Part shown: in pieces, positions 1 to 10,500 of the stretch
How positions within the stretch are numbered: the stretch's first letter is position 1
Layout of the letters: each line of letters opens with the position of its first letter
NCBI GenBank assembly: GCA_947649625.1
Contig: CANSSJ010000014.1
Location: 1 to 42,075, forward strand
Direction of reading: 5' to 3'
Source of the DNA: an uncultured Bacillota bacterium
GTDB lineage: Bacteria > Bacillota > Clostridia > Oscillospirales > Oscillospiraceae
DNA length: 42,075 bases
Translations under genes and position numbers: made by a program
The notes under the pieces: model-generated
What the model was told of the DNA's origin: nothing
The model's database searches: none
The model's input: the letters and a program-made list of their open reading frames with translations, nothing else

Positions 1-2
1 GG

Positions 3-200
3 GGCGTCCACATCAAGCTGGAGGAGGAGAAGGTGGTGGTCACCATGTCCGTCCTGATGACCTACGGCCACACCATCCCCGAGATGGGCAAGGCTGTGCA
101 GGAGGCGGTGAAAAACGCCATCGAGTCCATGAGCGGCCTGGAGGTCGCCGCCGTCAATATCAGCGTGGGCGGTATCGTCTTTCCGCCCAAAGAGCAGTAA
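3..200 (+). CDS. Asp23/Gls24 family envelope stress response protein (C-terminal part, truncated by window edge)
   Basis: Frame 3 reads GVHIKLEEEKVVVTMSVLMTYGHTIPEMGKAVQEAVKNAIESMSGLEVAAVNISVGGIVFPPKEQ*, typical of the Asp23/Gls24 C-terminus. Confidence 0.85.
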   Translation, partial: GVHIKLEEEKVVVTMSVLMTYGHTIPEMGKAVQEAVKNAIESMSGLEVAAVNISVGGIVFPPKEQ

Positions 201-236
201 AAAATCACCCCGCCGCCAGCGGGGTGATTTTTTGTT
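201..236. terminator. bidirectional intrinsic terminator
   Basis: Perfect 13-bp stem AAAATCACCCCGC/GCGGGGTGATTTT with A-tract and T-tract on the two sides, between convergent genes. Confidence 0.9.
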
Positions 237-284
237 TACCGGGGGAAGGACAGTTCCCCGCCGGTCGGGCGGGGAACTGTGATA

Positions 285-1409
285 TTACAGCTTTTGCAGG
301 TGGCGCAGCAGGATGCCTGCGATGTCCTCGCAGGAGCCCTGGATCTGGACGGCCCCGATGTTGTAGGCCACCATGGGCATACCGTACACCACCGAGGACT
401 CCTTGTCCTGACCGATGGTGTAGGCCCCCGCCTGACGCATCTTGAGCAGTCCGTCGGCGCCGTCCCGGCCCATGCCGGTCATGATGATGCCGGCCATTTT
501 GCACTTGACCTGCTCGGCCATGGAGAAGAACAGGGCATCCACCGAGGGACGGTGTCCGCTGACCTTCTCCCCTGGCTGACAGGAGACGGTGTAGCGGGTG
601 CCGGAGCGGACCACCCGCATCTGGAAATCGGCGGGGGCCAGCAGGGCCAGCCCCCTGCGGATCTCATCGCCGGTTTTGGCCTCCCGCACCTCCATGTGGC
701 ACAGGCGGTTGAGCCGGTCAGCGTACATCTGAGTGAAGCCCACGGGCATATGCTGGACGATGAGCATACCGGGGATATCGGCGGGCAGGCGCGTCATGAC
801 CTCCAGCGTGGCCTCCGTGCCGCCGGTAGAGGCCCCCAGACCGATAATGACATTGTCCAGGGAGGGGCGGTTTCCCAACAGAGGAGGGGCCGGCAGGGCG
901 GGCTTGGAGCCGGTGAGGGGCAGGCGGACCGGGCCGGCGCCGGCCGCTGCTCCCGGAACAGCGGCCCCGGGGATGGGCCTGGGGGCCAGCGCGGGGGCGC
1001 TGGGGCGGGGACGGACGTGGGCGCCGGCGGCGGAGATCACCTTACTGGTGAGGGCCTGGATGAAGGCCTCGTTTTTGCCGGGCTCCGGCTTGCGGACAAA
1101 GTCCACCGCACCGGCCTGGAGGGCGTCAAACACCCGCAGGTCCAGGGAGGACACCAGGATGACGGGCAGGGGGACGGCGGGGAGCAGCTGCTTTAAAAAG
1201 TCGATGCCGTTCATCCCGGGCATCTCCACGTCCAGAGTCATCACGTCGGGCTTTACCTGGTCGATTTTGGTCCGGGCATCCTTGGCGTTGAAGGCGGTGC
1301 CTACAACCTCGATCTGGGGGGAGGCGTTCAGGCCGTTGGAGATCATGGTGCGGGCCAGAACGGAGTCATCCACCACCAGGACACGGATTTTCTTATTGGA
1401 TGGCCACAT
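285..1409 (-). CDS. cheB: chemotaxis response regulator protein-glutamate methylesterase CheB
   Basis: Receiver domain (VLVVDDSVLARTM) plus methylesterase motifs GASTGGTEA, QHMPVGFT, GMGRDGADGL. Confidence 0.96.
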   Translation of the reverse strand: MWPSNKKIRVLVVDDSVLARTMISNGLNASPQIEVVGTAFNAKDARTKIDQVKPDVMTLDVEMPGMNGIDFLKQLLPAVPLPVILVSSLDLRVFDALQAGAVDFVRKPEPGKNEAFIQALTSKVISAAGAHVRPRPSAPALAPRPIPGAAVPGAAAGAGPVRLPLTGSKPALPAPPLLGNRPSLDNVIIGLGASTGGTEATLEVMTRLPADIPGMLIVQHMPVGFTQMYADRLNRLCHMEVREAKTGDEIRRGLALLAPADFQMRVVRSGTRYTVSCQPGEKVSGHRPSVDALFFSMAEQVKCKMAGIIMTGMGRDGADGLLKMRQAGAYTIGQDKESSVVYGMPMVAYNIGAVQIQGSCEDIAGILLRHLQKL

Positions 1410-1477
1410 ATGGAACTCTCTCCTTTAACAAGCGGTTATACGTGATCCCGGCCCGGTTTCCGGGCCGGGATAAGCGG

Positions 1478-2284
1478 TTATTTCTTCTGGAAAGTGGATG
1501 GGGCGACAGTGGCGTAGGGGGCGTTTTTGCTCAGGTTTTCCGAATGGCTGATCATCAGGTAGCCGCCGGGGACGGTGGCGTCGTAAAACCGGCGCACCAG
1601 GGCATCCTTGGTGGGCTGGTCGAAATAGATCATCACATTGCGGCAGAAAATGACGTCGAACTTTGTCCGGAACTTGATGGGGTCCATCAGATTGAAGGTC
1701 TGAAAGATTACGTTGTTGCGGATCTCGGGGGTAACGGCGTACCGGCTGCCCTCGATTTTTTTAAAGTATTTCCTGCGCCAGGACTCGGGCACCGTGTCCG
1801 GCACCTCATAGATGCCCTGTTTGGCCTTGGCCAGGGCCTTTTGCGAGATGTCGGTGGCCAGGATGCGGGTGTCCCACTGGCTGGCCTGCATACCGAGAAA
1901 GTCCTTGATGTACATGGAGAGGTTGTAGGGCTCCTCGCCGCTGGAGCAGCCAGCACTCCAGATGGCAAGAGATTTTTTCTTCTGATATTTCTGCACCAGT
2001 TCGGGCAGGACCACTTTGGTGAAGAAGTCGAAGTGCTCCGGCTCCCTCATGAAGAACGTGTAGTTGGTGGTCAGGCGGTTGAGCACCTGCTCAATCTTCT
2101 GGGGGTCCCTCTCTTTGAGGAGCTGGGAGACGAACTGAGAAAAATCTGTGTAGCCCTGCTCCGCCAGCATGGAGGACAGGCGGCTGGTGACCAGCTGGCG
2201 CTTCTCCTGCAGGGTGATGCCGTACTGGCTTTTGATAAAACTAGTCAGCTTGTGAAAATCTTCATCCGAGATGGTCTGTATCAT
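1478..2284 (-). CDS. cheR: chemotaxis protein methyltransferase CheR
   Basis: IWSAGCSSGEEPYNLSM and FDVIFCRNVMIYFD motifs; adjacent to cheB. Confidence 0.96.
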   Translation of the reverse strand: MIQTISDEDFHKLTSFIKSQYGITLQEKRQLVTSRLSSMLAEQGYTDFSQFVSQLLKERDPQKIEQVLNRLTTNYTFFMREPEHFDFFTKVVLPELVQKYQKKKSLAIWSAGCSSGEEPYNLSMYIKDFLGMQASQWDTRILATDISQKALAKAKQGIYEVPDTVPESWRRKYFKKIEGSRYAVTPEIRNNVIFQTFNLMDPIKFRTKFDVIFCRNVMIYFDQPTKDALVRRFYDATVPGGYLMISHSENLSKNAPYATVAPSTFQKK

Positions 2285-2319
2285 CTCAGAATCCCCTCCC
2301 TTTTGGTGGTATGATCAAA

Positions 2320-2808
2320 TCAGTCGTGAAGCAGCAGACCGCAGTCCAGCTCCAGCATGGTGTTGCCGTCGTGCAGGGTGCACATGCCCGAGACCATCGC
2401 CTGGCCGGAGTTGGTGGGGACGGGGAGGATGGAGTCCAGAGGCACATCCACCATCTGCTCCACCATGTCCACCATGATGCCCACCATGCTGCCGTCTACC
2501 TCCACCACGATGATGCAGAAGTTGTCCTGCTCCGGCTTGCCCAGGCGCAGGCGGATGTCCACGATGGGGATGATCTGGCCCCGCAGGTTGATGACGCCCC
2601 GCACGTAGCCGGGCACCCGGGGGAGGTAGGTGATGGTATAGCCGGTGATAATGTCCCGCACCTGTTCGGCCTTGATGCCGTACATCAGGCTGTCGGAGGA
2701 AAAAATCAGATATTTTTCGGTGGCGATCTCAGGCAGCTGATCGTTGTAATTGTCCACATCGCTCTCAGTGGCGAACAATACCTCTTCAGACTGTAACATT
2801 TGTGCCAT
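2320..2808 (-). CDS. cheW: chemotaxis protein CheW
   Basis: CheW fold sequence (YLIFSSDSLMYGIKAEQVRDI...GVINLRGQIIPIVDIRLRLG). Confidence 0.95.
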   Translation of the reverse strand: MAQMLQSEEVLFATESDVDNYNDQLPEIATEKYLIFSSDSLMYGIKAEQVRDIITGYTITYLPRVPGYVRGVINLRGQIIPIVDIRLRLGKPEQDNFCIIVVEVDGSMVGIMVDMVEQMVDVPLDSILPVPTNSGQAMVSGMCTLHDGNTMLELDCGLLLHD

Positions 2809-2836
2809 AAGTTAGCTCTCCCTTCTGTCCGCCCGG

Positions 2837-4927
2837 TCAAAAGATGTTGTGGGCGGCGGTGTACACGTTGATCACGTCCAGAATGATGCTGATGCTGCCG
2901 TCGCCCAAAATGCTGCAGCCGGTGATGCCGTAGTTCTTCACGCCAAAGCTGTTCACATAGTTGGGCAGGGGCTTGACCACGATCTGCTGTTCGCCCAGCA
3001 GTTCGTCCACAAACAGGCAGTAGGAGTGTTCGCCGGATTCTACCCACATGAGGATGCCGTCCTCGATGTTTTCATAGCCCTTTTCCATCTGGAAGAGCTC
3101 CTTGGCCCGGATGATGGGGTAGAAGTTGTCCCGGATCTTGACCATCTCGCCCTGGGCGGGGTCGTGGATGACATCCTTGGCGCCCACCTTCAGGGAGGAC
3201 TGGATGCTGTTGATGGGGATGGTGAACATGGAGCCGCCCACCGAGACCTCCATGCCGTCCATGATAGCCATGGTCAGGGGGATCTTCAGGGTGGTGGTCA
3301 TACCCTTGCCCCACTCGCTGGAGATGGACACCGTGCCGCCCACGTCGGCCACGTTCTTCTTCACCACGTCCATGCCCACGCCTCTGCCCGAGTACTCGGT
3401 GACCTCGGTGTTGGTGGAGAAGCCGGGCATCATCAGGAAGTTGAGGATCTCCTTCTGGCTGTAGTCGTGGTCGGGGGCGGCCAGGCCCTGGCGGATGGCC
3501 TTGTTCAGCACGGCCTGGGTGTCAACCCCCTGGCCGTCGTCCTTGATCTCGATGATGACCTCGCTGCCGGTGTGCCGGGCGGAAAGGATCACCTCGCCCA
3601 CCGGGTCCTTGCCGGCGGCGATGCGGTCGGCCTCGTTCTCCTCCAGGCCGTGGTCCATGGAGTTGCGGACGATGTGCATGATGGGGTCGCCGATGGCGTC
3701 CACAATGGTCTTGTCCACCTCGGTATCCTCGCCGATGAGGGTGAGCTTGGCCTTCTTGCCCAGCTTCTTGCTCATGTCCCGGACGATCCGGTTCATCTTC
3801 TGGAAGGTGCCGGACACGGGGACCATGCGCAGGGACATGGACACGTCCTGAAGGTCGTCGGTGAGCTTGCGCAGGTCCCGGGCGGACTTGGTGAAGTTGT
3901 CCAGCCGAAGCCCCTTCAGGTCGGGGGAGGCGGTGACCATGGACTCGGTGATGACGATCTCGCTGACCACAGCCAGCAGCTGGTCCAGCTTGGACAGGTT
4001 GACGCTGATGAGGCTCTCCTTGGCGTGCTGCTGTCCGGCGGGAGCGGCCGCGGGGGCGGGCTTGGGCGCGGGGGAATCGGCCTTGGGAGCCTGAGCGCTG
4101 GGCGCGGGGGCGGGCGCCTCGGCCTTGGGGGCCTCCTGGGCGGGGGCGGGCGCGGGTTTGGCGGCGTCCACCGGCTGATACTCCCGGACGGAGCCGGCGT
4201 TCTTCACGCCGGGGATGGCGCTGTCCCGGTCGTCAGCGGTGCGGAACCAGACGAAGAAGCCCTGGTCGGCGATGATGTCGGAGGTGGAGGGGTCGCTCTC
4301 CACATTGTCCGGGTAGGTGACAAAGTCTCCGCAGTAGTCCTTCACGCTGTTGGCGCACATAAAAGCCCGCAGGTTTTCCATACCGCTGCCCTCGTCAAAG
4401 AAGACGTGAACACCGTAGGGGTAGTCCTGGTTGACGGCGCTGACGGCGGGAGCGGCGGCCTCCGCCTCGGAGGCGGGAGCGCTTTCAGCCTCAGCGGAGG
4501 CCTCAGCCGCGGGAGCGGCGGGATTGCCCTGAATTTTATCGATCAGACTATTAATTTTGTTTACGATGTGGTCGATAGACTGAGAGAGGGGGTCTCCGTT
4601 CTCTACTTTTTCAATTTCCCCCCGGAAAAAGTCCACGGCCTGGAACAGCATATCGAACAGTTCAGGCTTGGTCTGCTCCGGAACCACATCCATACCCTTC
4701 TCCCGGACGATGAAGAACATGTCCTCGATCCGGTGGGCCACCGTCATCAGAGAGCTGAACTCCATCATGGCGGAGGAACCCTTGATGGTATGCATGATGC
4801 GGAAGATCTCATTGACGTTGTCCTCGGAGAACGTATCTGCCTGCTCCGCAGTCAGCAGGATACCGTCCAGCTGTTCCAACAGGGTGTTGGTTTCGTACAG
4901 ATACATGTCCAGAATGCTGTCGCCCAT
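2837..4927 (-). CDS. cheA: chemotaxis histidine kinase CheA
   Basis: HPt motif MHTIKGSSAMMEF, HATPase motif MHIVRNSMDHGLE, GRGVGMDVVKKNV, C-terminal CheW-like domain. Confidence 0.97.
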   Translation of the reverse strand: MGDSILDMYLYETNTLLEQLDGILLTAEQADTFSEDNVNEIFRIMHTIKGSSAMMEFSSLMTVAHRIEDMFFIVREKGMDVVPEQTKPELFDMLFQAVDFFRGEIEKVENGDPLSQSIDHIVNKINSLIDKIQGNPAAPAAEASAEAESAPASEAEAAAPAVSAVNQDYPYGVHVFFDEGSGMENLRAFMCANSVKDYCGDFVTYPDNVESDPSTSDIIADQGFFVWFRTADDRDSAIPGVKNAGSVREYQPVDAAKPAPAPAQEAPKAEAPAPAPSAQAPKADSPAPKPAPAAAPAGQQHAKESLISVNLSKLDQLLAVVSEIVITESMVTASPDLKGLRLDNFTKSARDLRKLTDDLQDVSMSLRMVPVSGTFQKMNRIVRDMSKKLGKKAKLTLIGEDTEVDKTIVDAIGDPIMHIVRNSMDHGLEENEADRIAAGKDPVGEVILSARHTGSEVIIEIKDDGQGVDTQAVLNKAIRQGLAAPDHDYSQKEILNFLMMPGFSTNTEVTEYSGRGVGMDVVKKNVADVGGTVSISSEWGKGMTTTLKIPLTMAIMDGMEVSVGGSMFTIPINSIQSSLKVGAKDVIHDPAQGEMVKIRDNFYPIIRAKELFQMEKGYENIEDGILMWVESGEHSYCLFVDELLGEQQIVVKPLPNYVNSFGVKNYGITGCSILGDGSISIILDVINVYTAAHNIF

Positions 4928-5014
4928 AAAAACGCCACCTTTTCTTAGTTTGCTTGACGGAGGGTCCTGCCCGGAAGGGCATAGTACACCTGCCTATCTA
5001 TAATCATACTCATT

Positions 5015-5041
5015 ATATCGGCACTGTCAATTAGAAAATTA
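5015..5041 (-). promoter_or_regulatory. sigma-28 (SigD/FliA)-type promoter for cheAWRB
   Basis: Minus strand reads TAAT-N15-GCCGATAT (B. subtilis SigD consensus TAAA-N15-GCCGATAT), about 85 nt upstream of the cheA start. Confidence 0.8.
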
Positions 5042-5088
5042 AGATTCCCAGAAAAAAAACGAAGTTTTACTGAAATGGAGTGTCGCCA

Positions 5089-6525
5089 ATGCCAGACCTG
5101 CTTGGTGTGACCAACCCGGTACCGGGCCATGATAACAGCAATGTAAACCGAAATATCCCCGTTTCGCCCAACGATACCCGGATCCAGAACGCGCCTGACC
5201 CCTCCCGGGTCAGCCGGCCGGACAACCGGACGGAGCGGCAGGACACAGGCGACTCCAGCGGGAGCCAGGCCCTGCGCTATGACTCCAACTTCGCCGCCTT
5301 CCTGCAGCGCATGGCCAATACTCCCGGAATGGGGGAGAGCCTGCGCACCCTCTTTGCCATGTACGAGGGGAAAGTGGTCTCCTCCGGCATCGAGGAGGGG
5401 CTGGCCGGCGAGATGGGCGCCCTGCTCAACATGCTGAAGATGGACGAGGCGGAGCTGGGGAAATTTCTGTTCTCCCAGATGGCCAACGGCACCCGCTTCG
5501 GCGGCGCGCTGTTCAACCTGCTGCGGGAGGCCTACTCCTCCAGCAGCTCCGAGGCGGTGCGGAACAATATCCTCCAGTTTCTGAAGAAGTACGGGGATTA
5601 CTCCTCCACCCCCCATATCCAGGGCAACCTGCTGCGCACCCTGACCAAGCTGACCCGGGCCATCCCGGCCAGCTGGGGCAGCCAGCTGCTGCCCATGGTG
5701 TCTCAGCTGGAGGGAAAGCTGAACGCCGGAGACCGGGCGGGAGCGCTGAAGCTGCTGCAGGGCAGCATCCTGCCGTTCCTGTCTGGCTATACCAGCAAGA
5801 CCAACGACATGGGCCTGTCCCGAACGCTGATCTCCATGCTGGCCCTGGACATCTCCCGCTATGAGAACGGCGGCGAGGACGGCCTGCTCCAGGCCTTCCA
5901 CCAGCTCACCAGCAGCCCCGGGCTGCGGGAGAAGCTGGGGGCGCTGAGCGACGAGGGGCTGCTGCGTCTGCTGGACAGCACCAGCTTTGCCAAGGCCACC
6001 GAGGGAGATCAGTTCGCCGCCCAGCTGTCCCAGGCCGCCCAGCGGGCCCTCCAGGGAGGGGCGGGGAACGAGGTGCAGGAGGCCTTTCGGAACATCGTCT
6101 CCGCTTTCCTGGTCAACGAAAGCGTCCACATGCCGCTGAATCATATCCTGCTTCCCCTGGAGTGGGACGGAAAGATGGTCTTCTCCGAAATGTGGGTGGA
6201 CCCGGATGCGGAGGAGAATCTGAAGCGGGGCAGGGGAGACCGCCCCAACACCCTGCGGTTCCTGTTCAAGATGGACATTCAGGGCCTGGGCTTTTTCGAT
6301 ATGGTCCTGGCCTGCCAGGGTGAGCGGGTGGATATCCAGGTATTTTGTCCGGAGAAGGTCGCTCCCTTCACCCAGCTGGTCCAGGGGGAGTTGTCCCGCA
6401 TCGTGGCCGAGAACGGACTTTCCGCCGGCGCGGTCCAGGTCCAGCGCATGGAACGGCCGCTGACCATATCCGGGGTGTTCCCCCGGATCTTTGAGGGGGA
6501 GAACAGCATCAATGTCAAGATATGA
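5089..6525 (+). CDS. FliK/YlqG-like protein with hook-length-control-type C-terminal domain
   Basis: C-terminal LPLEWDGKMVFSEMWVDP...FKMDIQGLGFFDMVLACQGERVDIQVFCPE resembles the FliK C-domain; RBS GGAG 9 nt before ATG at 5089. Confidence 0.6.
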   Translation: MPDLLGVTNPVPGHDNSNVNRNIPVSPNDTRIQNAPDPSRVSRPDNRTERQDTGDSSGSQALRYDSNFAAFLQRMANTPGMGESLRTLFAMYEGKVVSSGIEEGLAGEMGALLNMLKMDEAELGKFLFSQMANGTRFGGALFNLLREAYSSSSSEAVRNNILQFLKKYGDYSSTPHIQGNLLRTLTKLTRAIPASWGSQLLPMVSQLEGKLNAGDRAGALKLLQGSILPFLSGYTSKTNDMGLSRTLISMLALDISRYENGGEDGLLQAFHQLTSSPGLREKLGALSDEGLLRLLDSTSFAKATEGDQFAAQLSQAAQRALQGGAGNEVQEAFRNIVSAFLVNESVHMPLNHILLPLEWDGKMVFSEMWVDPDAEENLKRGRGDRPNTLRFLFKMDIQGLGFFDMVLACQGERVDIQVFCPEKVAPFTQLVQGELSRIVAENGLSAGAVQVQRMERPLTISGVFPRIFEGENSINVKI

Positions 6526-6874
6526 TAACCGGGCCACCAACCGGGCGGTGGCCCTGAAATATGAGGGGGAGGGCGCCCCGGTGGTGGTGGCCTCCGGCAT
6601 GGGCTACCTGGCCGAGCGCATGGTGGAGGTGGCCTCCGAGAGCGGCGTCCCCGTCTATGAGGACAACTCCCTGGCCACCATGCTGTCCCAGCTGGCCCTG
6701 GGCCAGGAGATCCCCGACGCGCTGTATCAGGCCATCGTGGAGATTTACGTCTACTTTTTGAATTTTGACCCCAACGACCCGAACAAGGCCCGCCGGGAGC
6801 GGGAGGCGCTGGCGGCCCAGGCGGAGCAGGCAGCCCGGCAGGCCCCGCCGCCTGAAGAGAAAGGAGAGTCCTGA
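6512..6874 (+). CDS. stand-alone FlhB C-terminal-domain-like protein (YlqH/FhlX type, EscU/YscU/HrcU family)
   Basis: AVALKYEGEGAPVVVASGMGYLAERMVEVASESGVPVYEDNSLATMLSQLALGQEIPDALYQAIVEIYVYFL; overlaps the FliK-like gene by 14 nt. Confidence 0.85.
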   Translation: MSRYDNRATNRAVALKYEGEGAPVVVASGMGYLAERMVEVASESGVPVYEDNSLATMLSQLALGQEIPDALYQAIVEIYVYFLNFDPNDPNKARREREALAAQAEQAARQAPPPEEKGES

Positions 6875-7465
6875 ATGGAAATGGAAGAGAGGCTCTATCT
6901 GATTCTGGACAGCCAGGGCACTCCCCTGGCCAACGCGGTGCTGGAGTCGCCGCTGAGCGCCGAGGTGCTGCAGCTGCGGGTGTTGAACGACAAGGTGGAG
7001 GCGGTGGCCGCCCACCGGGAGCTTCAGCTCATCGGCATCGACGACGGCTCACCCGACCGGGTGGGCGTCATCGTCCGCCAGCGGGGCGACCAGCTGGTCA
7101 TCCAGCCCACCGCCGCCCTGGGTCCCGCCGCCCGGGAGAACCTGCGCATCCTCACCAATTTTGAGAGCGTGATGTACCCCGTCTCGGGTCACTGGACCGG
7201 CCAGCGGGCCATAAAGGCCAAGGACCTGAGCTGCGGCGGTATCGCCTTCTGGTCTACCATCTTCTTAGAGGACAGGGAGATCGTGGAGATCGTCCTGCCC
7301 GTCACCGACTCCCCGCTGCTGATCAAGACCCAGGTGCTGCGGGCGCTCCCGGACGAGAATTCCAAGCTGCCGCTGTACGCCGCCAAGTTCGTGGACCTGA
7401 TCCACGACGAGGAGGCCCTGATCCGAAAGGCCGTGTTCAGTATTCAGATCCGTACCGCCAACTGA
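6875..7465 (+). CDS. PilZ domain-containing (c-di-GMP effector) protein
   Basis: RENLR (RxxxR) followed by DLSCGG (DxSxxG) at PilZ spacing; start codon abuts the preceding stop. Confidence 0.8.
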   Translation: MEMEERLYLILDSQGTPLANAVLESPLSAEVLQLRVLNDKVEAVAAHRELQLIGIDDGSPDRVGVIVRQRGDQLVIQPTAALGPAARENLRILTNFESVMYPVSGHWTGQRAIKAKDLSCGGIAFWSTIFLEDREIVEIVLPVTDSPLLIKTQVLRALPDENSKLPLYAAKFVDLIHDEEALIRKAVFSIQIRTAN

Positions 7466-7514
7466 GACCGCACGCTTTTGCGCTGTCCCGCGTGAATAGA
7501 AAGGAGAACCACGT

Positions 7515-10500
7515 ATGTTCCACAAAGACGGAAACCGGCGCCGTTCCTGGGGGGAGCGGGCCTTTTCCCTGTTTCTGACCGCCGTTATGTTGCTGGGGAG
7601 CGTCCCCGGGCTGGTCCTGCCCGCCTCCGCCGCCCACTGGTCCGCGCCATACCTGGACCAGCTGGTGGACTGGGGCGTGATGCGGGCCGACCAGACCGGC
7701 AATCCCGATACCCCGCTGACCCGCGCCGAGTTTATGGCGATCATCAACCGGGCTTACGGCTATAAAGAAGTGGGCCCCATGCCCTTTGAGGACGTGTCGA
7801 AGAGCGACTGGTTCTATGACGACGTGGCCATCGCCTACAACGCCGGATACATGAAGGGGACCTCCAAGACCACCGCCGCGCCCAATTCCCGGCTCACCCG
7901 GGAGCAGGCGATCTGTATTCTGGGGCGCAATATGATGCTGAAGGAGACGCCGGGCGAGGACCTGGCCTTTGCCGACAGCCGCTCCATCAGCGGATGGGCC
8001 CGGGGCATGGTCAAAACGGCGGTGAACAACTATATTGTCACCGGCTACCCGGACGATACCTTCCGCCCCCAGGCCAATATCACCAAGGGGCAGATGGCCG
8101 TTCTGGTGACCCAGTGCGTGGGCACCCCCATCAACGCCAGCGGCTCCTATGAGCTGGGGGATGTGTCGGGCAACGTCACCATCACCTCGCCCAACGTCAC
8201 CCTGCGCAACACCACTGTCAGCGGAGATCTGTACGTCTCCGGCGGCGTGGGCCTGGGCGGCGTCAAGCTGGAGAACGTGAACGTTCTGGGCCGGATCGTG
8301 GTCAGCGGCACCGGCGAGAGCGAGCACGGCGCCGCCAGCGTGATTATGCGCAACGTCAACGCCAATGAGCTGCTGGTGGACAACATGCGCAAAAAGTATG
8401 TCACCGTGCGGGCGGACGGCATCACCGAGATCGCCAAGACCACAGTGCGGACAAACGCCTACCTGGAGGACAACAACACCGACGACAAGGGCCTGCTGAA
8501 CATTACCCTGGAGGGCAAGTCCGGCACCCAGCTGGACCTGGCCGGCCGGATCAAGAAGGTGGTGGATAAGACCCCCAATTCCTTTATCCAGGTGGCTAAG
8601 GGCAGCGTCCAGAGCATCACCGTGGACGAGGCCGCTGTCAATACGGTGATCCAGATCAACCGGAACACCGAAGTCAAGGAACTGAACCTGGACGTGGCTA
8701 CCAACGTCAACGGCGAGGGCGACGTGGGCAAACTGAACATCAACGCCCCCGGCTCCACCGTGACCATGCTGCCCGACGAGATCTATATCCGTCCCGGCAT
8801 CACCGGCAATGTGAACGGAGTGGTGATGGATTCCGCCGCCGCGGAGGAGTCCTCTCTGGACCCGCGGCTTCTGTCCGGCTATCCGGCGGCCAACGATGTG
8901 GCCCCCACCGGCTTCCGGGCGGACTTTGCCGGCAACAAGAAGGGCACCGTCTACTGGGCGGTGAGCAGCATTGCCGACGGCTCCATCGGGGCCGAGGACC
9001 TGATCTCCCCGCCCTCCTATGGCTCCAAGGCCGTGCGGGGCGGCTCTGTGGGCGTGCCCGCGGGGGACACCGTGGGCAGTACCCAGATCAGCGGCCTGAC
9101 CGTGGGCGCCTCCTACTACCTTTCCGCCGTGCTGGTGGACGGCCGGGGCGAGCGCAGCCCGGTGAAGGTGATTTCCTTCACCACGCCGGACAATACCGTG
9201 CCCGCCTTCGCTCAGGGGTATCCCTACATGTCCCTGGTCAGCAACACCATGGCGCAGGTCACCGTGATGCCCACCAAGACCTGTAAGCTGTACTACGCCG
9301 TGCTGCTCAAGGGCGCGCCGGCTCCCACGGCCAGCGAGCTGCGCTCCGCCTCCGTCACCGGCAACCTGGGCTACGGCATTGTGGACGTGGTGAAGAACAC
9401 CGAGCGGGTCATCAACGTCAGCAACCGGCTCCAGGAGCTGAAGGAGTATACCCTGTACCTGTGGCTCACCGACGCCGACGGCGTCAACAGCTCCGCGGTG
9501 GTCCCGGTGCAGTTCAAGACCGTGGACAAGACGCCCCCCGAGTTTGACCCCGATCCCGACCCCGACGCCGCTGTGGAGGAGAATACCTCCGTCAAGCTGA
9601 CCGCCGGCCTGAACGAGCCGGGCACCATCTACTGGGTGGCCGTGCCCAAGGGCAGGGCCTATCCTCCCGTCAACCCCGCCAACCCAGACGACAATATCCT
9701 GGATGAGGAGACTAAGCTTCCTGTTTCCTCCAGTCTGACCAGTGAGTACGCCAAGAATCAGGTGAAGAACCACAGGGGCAGCGTGACCGCGTTCGGTTCG
9801 GTGAAGGTGGCAAACAAGGATACCGAGGTCACCATCAATGTGGATAAGCTGAAAGAGGCCACCGCCTACGACTTCTACTACGTGGCCCAGGATTCGGCGA
9901 ACAACTTCTCCAAAGAAGTAAAGAAGATCACCATCAAGACCAAGGATACCGTGGGCCCGGTGGTCACCCAGTATTACCGGGATACCACAAGGGGCGAGGC
10001 CGTCGCCGTCCCCAGGTCCTCGGACGAGATCGTCCTGAAATTCAACGAGGATATCAAGGTGGGCGGCAGCGAAAGCCTGCTGGACCTGTACAACAACAAA
10101 AAGACCTCCGCGCTGAAAACAGCTCTGGAGGCAAACTTCAAACTGTTCTATGTGGACGACCGGGGAACGCCGGTCCCGGTAGACAGCGATACAAAGAAAA
10201 ACACTTGGGTGGACTACAGCAAGGCGGTGGTCCGCAAGGTGGACGACGGCATCGAGGTGGCCCTGGATCCTGGTAAGAGTGCCGTCAAGCTGGTCAGCGG
10301 CAGAGAGTATTTCTTCGAGCTGGCCAAGATCACCGACCTGTCGGACAATCCCCCTAAGGGGATGACCGCCGAGGCTACCCTGCGCTATGACACGGTCCGC
10401 AATACGGAACATGTCTTGCCCAAGTTCACCATCGCACCCGCTTCGGTGAAGCTGAGCGAGCCCTCGGTAAACCAGATCAGCCTTCAGCCGGATTGGGTGG

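Noticed and set aside
1444-1470. Strong hairpin ATCCCGGCCCGG/CCGGGCCGGGAT between cheR and cheB as a terminator
   Set aside because: No U-tract on either strand and it sits inside an evident operon; possibly an mRNA-processing or stability element, but unsupported.
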